DNA from: an uncultured Bacilli bacterium
GTDB taxonomy: Bacteria; Bacillota_I; Bacilli_A; ML615J-28; CAG-698
Length of the DNA: 14,972 nucleotides
Assembly (NCBI GenBank): GCA_947627395.1
Contig: CANQVW010000025.1
Location: forward strand, 1 to 14,972
Reading direction: 5' to 3'
Positions 14,715 through 14,972 of this stretch are shown one piece after another; position 1 is the stretch's first letter, and each line of letters opens with the position of its first letter. The notes beneath the pieces were generated by a model. The model saw only the letters and a list, made by a program, of their open reading frames with translations. It was not told the origin of the DNA and did not search any database. Both the position numbers and the translations under genes were made by a program.

Positions 14715-14972
14715 ATGAGTTATAATCATATTGAAGTTGAAAAAAAGTGGCAAAATTATTGGAAGGAACACGATACATTTCATGTATCTTTAGAGACAAC
14801 GAAACCAAAGTATTATGCGCTAGACATGTTTCCATATCCATCGGGAGCTGGACTTCATGTTGGACATCCTGAAGGATATACAGCAACAGATATTGTCTCA
14901 AGAATGAAAAGAATGCAAGGATATCAAGTAATGCACCCAATGGGATGGGATGCATTTGGACTTCCTGCTGAA
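14715..14972 (+). CDS. leuS: Leucyl-tRNA synthetase, N-terminal fragment (3' end outside window)
   Basis: The first 86 codons of the class I synthetase that charges tRNA-Leu with leucine. The start MSYNHIEVEKKWQ is typical. MFPYPSGAGLHVGHPEGYTA (38-57) holds the HIGH-type ATP-binding motif as HVGH, and MHPMGWDAFGLPAE ends the fragment. ATG 14715 has AGGAG (14702-14706) 8 bases upstream and lies one base after the preceding stop. The editing and tRNA-binding domains are beyond the window. No T-box leader precedes it. Confidence 0.97.
   Translation, partial: MSYNHIEVEKKWQNYWKEHDTFHVSLETTKPKYYALDMFPYPSGAGLHVGHPEGYTATDIVSRMKRMQGYQVMHPMGWDAFGLPAE

Overview
The window is about 15 kb of AT-rich bacterial chromosome. 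TGG encodes Trp and TGA is a genuine stop (for example at 939 and 6786), so the standard code applies. Strong AGGAGG-type ribosome binding sites, sigma-A-like promoters, U-tailed hairpin terminators, dense same-strand operons and clostridial/bacillar protein families all point to a low-GC member of the Bacillota. An Erysipelotrichia-like or related gut lineage is my guess; this is inference, because no rRNA or other decisive marker is present. All supported genes are on the + strand.

Layout: (1) 1-343 is the C-terminal end of an elongation factor G-type GTPase gene. (2) 344-1950 is a very AT-rich, poorly organised stretch with two unrecognised small genes, one with an apparent frameshifted or translationally coupled start, and a 400-base gap with short repeats. 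(3) 1951-4347 encodes a secreted phosphodiester glycosidase (NAGPA-domain) protein and a small two-helix membrane protein, closed by a terminator at 4367-4403. (4) 4464-10273 is a compact operon, thrC-thrB-hom-asd-lysC, with a near-consensus promoter at one end and a terminator at the other. It encodes all five enzymes from aspartate to threonine, in exactly the reverse of pathway order. (5) 10316-12950 holds an RluA-type pseudouridine synthase, an overlapping zinc-dependent phospholipase C-like protein, and a lipoprotein with its own promoter and terminator. (6) 13030-14972 holds two membrane proteins with extracytoplasmic domains (the second DUF1189-like), and then leuS, which starts one base after the second and runs off the window.

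Working together: lysC, asd, hom, thrB and thrC convert aspartate to threonine. AK carries the usual tandem ACT region, but homoserine dehydrogenase has only a shortened, degenerate C-terminal tail where its ACT domain normally sits. Neither the thr operon nor the leuS transcript has room for a T-box leader after its predicted start site, so control is probably at initiation or allosteric. The less understood genes concern the cell envelope: a secreted glycosidase, a lipoprotein, and ectodomain membrane proteins.

I do not see an obvious new multi-gene defence or mobile system, CRISPR array, tRNA or rRNA. The best leads are the frameshift or coupled start at 954-993, the shortened Hom regulatory domain, the inverted gene order of the threonine operon, and the unknown envelope genes.
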